In this document: positions 58,929 to 64,000 of the stretch, one piece after another | How positions within the stretch are numbered: position 1 is the first letter of the stretch | Layout of the letters: each line of letters starts with the position of its first letter | NCBI RefSeq assembly: GCF_035083965.1 | Contig: NC_089722.1 | Span: 38,673,958 to 38,737,957 of the forward strand | Source: Branchiostoma lanceolatum | Taxonomy: Eukaryota; Chordata; Leptocardii; Amphioxiformes; Branchiostomatidae | Length of the DNA: 64,000 nucleotides | Direction: 5' to 3' | Notes under the pieces: model-generated | What the model saw: the letters and a program-made list of their open reading frames with translations, nothing else | The model's database searches: none | What the model was told of the DNA's origin: nothing | Program-made: the position numbers and the translations under genes

Positions 58929-60221
58929 GTGTTCTCGCCAGCCTGAAATTTTTACCCGTCATTTCAATTTCCCTGTCGGGAAGAACATATCGAGCGCCGA
59001 AGGCGCGAGGCGTCGCGCCGGAGGCGTGACCATCCTAGGGGGGTCCGGGGGTATTCTCCCCCGGAAAATTTTGGAATCTAGACCCTCTGAAACGCTATTT
59101 CCTGCATTTTGAGGGGCAAATTTCTTGGTAGAATAAGCTCAGTTTAATGACATCTCTTAAAGACTTTCGGTGAAAAATTACACAAGGGTTTCAGGCTTAA
59201 TTTTGGGGGGAGGCGTGCCGTCGATCATCGCGGTAAGATCGAATGTTCACACACAAGCTACATTTCTATGTTGTATACAATCGGCAAAGAAAAGAAAATC
59301 AAGCGCAACAAAACTTTATTACGTATCTACGTCCTACAAAAAATACACACAGAATAAGTCGGCAAAATTAAAATTTTTCAACACTTGTCCCGTATGCTCC
59401 CTGTATTTATTGAACATAATGAGACATTTGACACCCTACTTTGAGAAAGAACGCCATAAAGACGTCCATTTTTTTCTCCCATGTTTTCCACGGTTAATTT
59501 CTCCGGTAACTGCACTGAATGTCTTCAAAAGTTGTCGATTCAAGCCTTCAAACAGCCGCTTCGTCGTGGGATCCTTGCGATCCCCGCCATTCCTCTAACA
59601 TCTCGCAAATTCACGCTTAGCTGAAATCACGCGAGTAGCGAGACTCGCATGTCATTGGTCGGTATTTCCTGACGCGACGGAGACGACGCACTGTGATTGG
59701 TGGAATAGAATATCTGACGCCTGTTTACCATTTCTTAAGGGAAGAAAGCGCATTCAACTCAGCCGCCGCGGCTTGAAACTTTAATAATGTTTTACAGATT
59801 ACAGAAAGCCTGATAGCTATAGGAATATTTCTGAATTTTTAGGCTTCTTTGATAACAATAACTGACGGTGAACCGAGAGGGACAAAACAGAAATAAACGT
59901 CAGCCCGATGCGACCAGCCAAAACTGTGGGGAGGGCGGCGCATGACGCCGAGTTTGCGGCGGCCACCAAATACTAGTATCCACCACGGCGCTCTTTGTGT
60001 GCTGGGGTTGTCGCCGGCGGGCATTAGAAATGATCTAGATCGCCCTCGTCGCAATTTTCCGGTGATCCTCTGGAGTTTTTGCAAAATTCTAAACTCTGTC
60101 TAAATATCTTTACACACCTATTTTTGTCCATTAAAAATGACGGGTTGGGCAAAAATTTTGTCCGTCATGAGCGACAAAAACCCGTCAAATGACGGGAGGA
60201 CGGGCGCTGGCGAGAACACTG
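58929..60221. mobile_element. Non-autonomous hAT element, 1.29 kb
   Basis: Perfect 16-bp inverted ends CAGTGTTCTCGCCAGC and identical flanking octamers GTGTATAG (58921-58928 and 60222-60229) make the hAT call firm. Inside, near both ends, CCCGTCATTT / AAATGACGGG repeats form further inverted pairs. The left side has a GC-rich block (CGCCGAAGGCGCGAGGCGTC, GGGGGGTCCGGGGGTATTC). The open frame at 59170-59598 has no transposase motif. Confidence 0.9.
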
Positions 60222-60409
60222 GTGTATAGTATTGTTGTGTATCTTTGCATATGTTCAAGCATGTTAATGAATGTAGATGAAGAATAAATAGATCTTGGGA
60301 CAAGTCTTCTTGTGTTTAGATGGAATTTTTGGATGGCCCATTTCGTCAAAAGATCAATTATTGCATGGGGGGGCGAAAGAAAATATGCTGAATTTGCTCT
60401 TAAAGCAAA

Positions 60410-60965
60410 TGACGGCCAGTCTAGTTCACGTTCTTCTTCTTCTCCTCCTGCCAAATCTTCAAATGGGATCTACTCCGTCAGTTTTGGGCCAAACAACCTG
60501 AAATTTGGCATGTAGGTAAAGATGGCAAATACCCTTAGGTGATTTTTCATTTGTTTCGAAACAGGCCTTAAAAACATTTTTATGGAGGTTTTTTGGGGCA
60601 TTTTTAGACAATTTTTATATTTTGGGCTCCTGTGCCCTTGTATTGCAAGCAAGTGACCTGAAATTCGGTACAAGGGTGCCTTGAACATGTCCCTACAGGA
60701 CTTCAATCACATTTCTGGTGTACATCACTTCAGAATGCTTCATTTTGGGGACTTTTGGACCCATTTTCAGACCAAAAACAGGCCAAAAGTGGTATCCACG
60801 TTCCATGTTCTATTTGCTGCTGGCCAAGGAATCCATGTTCTATCTAAGGATCCTCACGTTCCATTTGCTACTGGCCAAAGAACACTGTTCTATTTAGGTT
60901 AACTGAGGACATATTGCAGGAACACACGCAAGCCTTTGCAGTAAGAAGCTCTTGGGGTCTCGCAG
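60410..60965 (+). repeat. TTC-led repeat unit, copy 3 (diverged)
   Basis: Follows the leader GCAAATGACGGCCAGTCTAG. Same skeleton as the other units, but with CATGTAGGTAAAGATGGC, TATCCACGTTCC and TTTGCTACTGGCC variants. Confidence 0.75.
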
Positions 60966-62278
60966 AACTTGTAGAGAGAGTTTTTGTACGGGTGATTTTG
61001 GAACAGTCCATTTATGCATCAGGAGGGAGATTGTCGAAGTATAATGCTCTCGCAAATGTTGCCTTTCTACATGCAGTTAATATTTCGATTTGCCCAGGTG
61101 TTATTTTGGGACATCCCACTTCTTGCATGGGGAGGAATATGGCTAAACATGCTGTATTTGCTCAGGGGCAAATGACGGCCTTTCTAGTTACTCATGTTTC
61201 TTCTTCTTCTCCTCCTGTCAAATCTTCAAATCGATTCATCTCTATCATTTTTTGACCAAATGACCTGAAATTTGGTACAGAGGTAATGTAGGCAAAAACC
61301 AATGTGCGTTCTTTTCCTTTTTTTGATATTGACCTTGAAAGTGATTTTATTGAGGTTTTTAGGCTATTTTTAGCATATCTTGGCCTCCTGCGCCCTGGTA
61401 TTTCAACCGAATGACCTGAAATTTGCTGTATATGTGGCTTGAACAAATATTTAAAGGACTACATTCCCATTTTTGGCATACATATATTCAAAACGATTTA
61501 TTTTGGGCTTTCTTGACAATATTTGCCACTTCTGTCACTTTCAATACTACATATGACCTAAAGGTCATTGACCCCAAGTGCCTTGCACCTGGCCTTGCAT
61601 GCCTGTGAGCCTTGCGACCACCTGATTGGTCAATTGAGTTAATCTAATTACATGGCGCAGGTGTAGGCTAGTATTCATGCCAAATATGGTATGGGAATTC
61701 CTAGGACATGTGATTACATGTACATGGCTTTGTTCACTCTTTTTTTTAAAAAGATACACATCTCCAGTTCATATATGTATTAAACCAAAATAATGTGAAA
61801 TTTGGCATGTACACAGGCCCTCATTCAAATGTTTGCCATACAGCCTTTCAAAACGATTTTTTAAACAAAGAATTTTTTGGTTTCGTTATTTTCAACCCAA
61901 AGTGTATACTATTGAATCATGCATTCAAACAAAGGGGTGTCACATTTTTATATTTCACCCATTTTCATATTTCACTTCCCATACCTAGAGGTATGGGTAG
62001 AGTGAAATATATTGTATTTGTCTGGTTCTTCTTCTTCTTCTTCTTCTCCTCCTCCTGACAAATCTTCAAATGGCTTCTACTCCGCCATTTCTTACCCAAC
62101 CGACCTGAAATTTGGCATGGAGGTAAAGATGGCGAATACCCTTAGGCCCTTTTTAAATCGTTTTGAAACAGGCCTTAAAATCATTTTTATGGAGGTTTTT
62201 TGGGGCATTTTTAGGCAATTTCTATATTTTTGGCTCCTGTGCCCTGGTATTACAAGCAAATGACCTGGAATTCGGCAC
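60672..62278 (+). repeat. Tandem duplicate, first copy (1607 bp)
   Basis: Repeats essentially without difference at 62279-63885 as far as I compared by eye. It spans the end of one TTC-led unit, the GACCTGAAATTTGGTACAGA units at 61180-61560, and the hairpin and start of the next unit. Confidence 0.85.
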
Positions 62279-63885
62279 AAGGGTGCCTTGAACATGTCCC
62301 TACAGGACTTCAATCACATTTCTGGTGTACATCACTTCAGAATGCTTCATTTTGGGGACTTTTGGACCCATTTTCAGACCAAAAACAGGCCAAAAGTGGT
62401 ATCCACGTTCCATGTTCTATTTGCTGCTGGCCAAGGAATCCATGTTCTATCTAAGGATCCTCACGTTCCATTTGCTACTGGCCAAAGAACACTGTTCTAT
62501 TTAGGTTAACTGAGGACATATTGCAGGAACACACGCAAGCCTTTGCAGTAAGAAGCTCTTGGGGTCTCGCAGAACTTGTAGAGAGAGTTTTTGTACGGGT
62601 GATTTTGGAACAGTCCATTTATGCATCAGGAGGGAGATTGTCGAAGTATAATGCTCTCGCAAATGTTGCCTTTCTACATGCAGTTAATATTTCGATTTGC
62701 CCAGGTGTTATTTTGGGACATCCCACTTCTTGCATGGGGAGGAATATGGCTAAACATGCTGTATTTGCTCAGGGGCAAATGACGGCCTTTCTAGTTACTC
62801 ATGTTTCTTCTTCTTCTCCTCCTGTCAAATCTTCAAATCGATTCATCTCTATCATTTTTTGACCAAATGACCTGAAATTTGGTACAGAGGTAATGTAGGC
62901 AAAAACCAATGTGCGTTCTTTTCCTTTTTTTGATATTGACCTTGAAAGTGATTTTATTGAGGTTTTTAGGCTATTTTTAGCATATCTTGGCCTCCTGCGC
63001 CCTGGTATTTCAACCGAATGACCTGAAATTTGCTGTATATGTGGCTTGAACAAATATTTAAAGGACTACATTCCCATTTTTGGCATACATATATTCAAAA
63101 CGATTTATTTTGGGCTTTCTTGACAATATTTGCCACTTCTGTCACTTTCAATACTACATATGACCTAAAGGTCATTGACCCCAAGTGCCTTGCACCTGGC
63201 CTTGCATGCCTGTGAGCCTTGCGACCACCTGATTGGTCAATTGAGTTAATCTAATTACATGGCGCAGGTGTAGGCTAGTATTCATGCCAAATATGGTATG
63301 GGAATTCCTAGGACATGTGATTACATGTACATGGCTTTGTTCACTCTTTTTTTTAAAAAGATACACATCTCCAGTTCATATATGTATTAAACCAAAATAA
63401 TGTGAAATTTGGCATGTACACAGGCCCTCATTCAAATGTTTGCCATACAGCCTTTCAAAACGATTTTTTAAACAAAGAATTTTTTGGTTTCGTTATTTTC
63501 AACCCAAAGTGTATACTATTGAATCATGCATTCAAACAAAGGGGTGTCACATTTTTATATTTCACCCATTTTCATATTTCACTTCCCATACCTAGAGGTA
63601 TGGGTAGAGTGAAATATATTGTATTTGTCTGGTTCTTCTTCTTCTTCTTCTTCTCCTCCTCCTGACAAATCTTCAAATGGCTTCTACTCCGCCATTTCTT
63701 ACCCAACCGACCTGAAATTTGGCATGGAGGTAAAGATGGCGAATACCCTTAGGCCCTTTTTAAATCGTTTTGAAACAGGCCTTAAAATCATTTTTATGGA
63801 GGTTTTTTGGGGCATTTTTAGGCAATTTCTATATTTTTGGCTCCTGTGCCCTGGTATTACAAGCAAATGACCTGGAATTCGGCAC
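62279..63885 (+). repeat. Tandem duplicate, second copy (1607 bp)
   Basis: Offset of exactly 1607 bases from the first copy. The match continues to about 63926, after which GGGTGTACTTCACTTCAAAA differs from CTGGTGTACATCACTTCAG. Confidence 0.85.
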
Positions 63886-64000
63886 AAGGGTGCCTTGAAC
63901 ATGTCCCTACAGGACTTCAATCACATTTCGGGTGTACTTCACTTCAAAATGCTTTGTTTTGGGGACTTCTAGACCCATTTTCAGACCAAAAACGGGTCAA

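Overview
The window looks like repeat-rich genomic DNA from an invertebrate deuterostome, most plausibly an amphioxus (Branchiostoma). The evidence is split genes with canonical GT-AG introns, a four-exon fatty-acid-binding-protein gene, fibrinogen-related lectin genes with glutamine-rich coiled coils, and a dense load of DNA-transposon remnants, CR1/Jockey-like LINE pieces and SINEs. There are no operons or bacterial features. The species call is an inference; no database was consulted.

Layout. (1) 2130-8734 (+): a seven-exon gene for an uncharacterised multi-pass membrane protein; its first coding exon was not found. Three decayed copies of its 3' end follow it. (2) 12600-15286 (-): a complete four-exon FABP/CRABP-like gene (141 aa), set among foldback MITEs. 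(3) 15.7-24 kb: repeats, including a large inverted-repeat element interrupted by a LINE that carries a 5' inversion. (4) 24016-48494 (-): fibrinogen-related gene A, a pseudogene. It is broken by an 18.7-kb transposon in exon 1 (26-bp terminal inverted repeats, 4-bp target duplication), by roughly 1.4 kb of foreign DNA in the coiled-coil exon, and by a net 8-nt loss in the fibrinogen domain. A foldback element also sits just upstream of its ATG. (5) 49901-52898 (-): gene B, a tandem paralogue with every exon and splice site intact but an in-frame stop at codon 14, inside the signal peptide. (6) 53-64 kb: arrays of a degenerate repeat family, a 1.3-kb hAT element, a 1.07-kb TIR element, and a nearly perfect 1.6-kb tandem duplication at the end.

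The 18.7-kb insertion holds no recognisable transposase. It contains a ten-unit array with a period of about 163 bp, a 10-kb foldback-like structure whose 0.6-kb arms carry 21-bp tandem repeats, a pogo-like element and several LINE fragments. Its array is related in sequence to the repeats at 53-64 kb, so the same family occupies both places.

The three gene families have no evident shared pathway. The FABP would bind lipids inside the cell. The fibrinogen-related genes belong to a family of secreted recognition lectins, and here both copies look non-functional in this haplotype. Exon boundaries were set by hand from splice consensus, frame and comparison of the two paralogues, so they are predictions.
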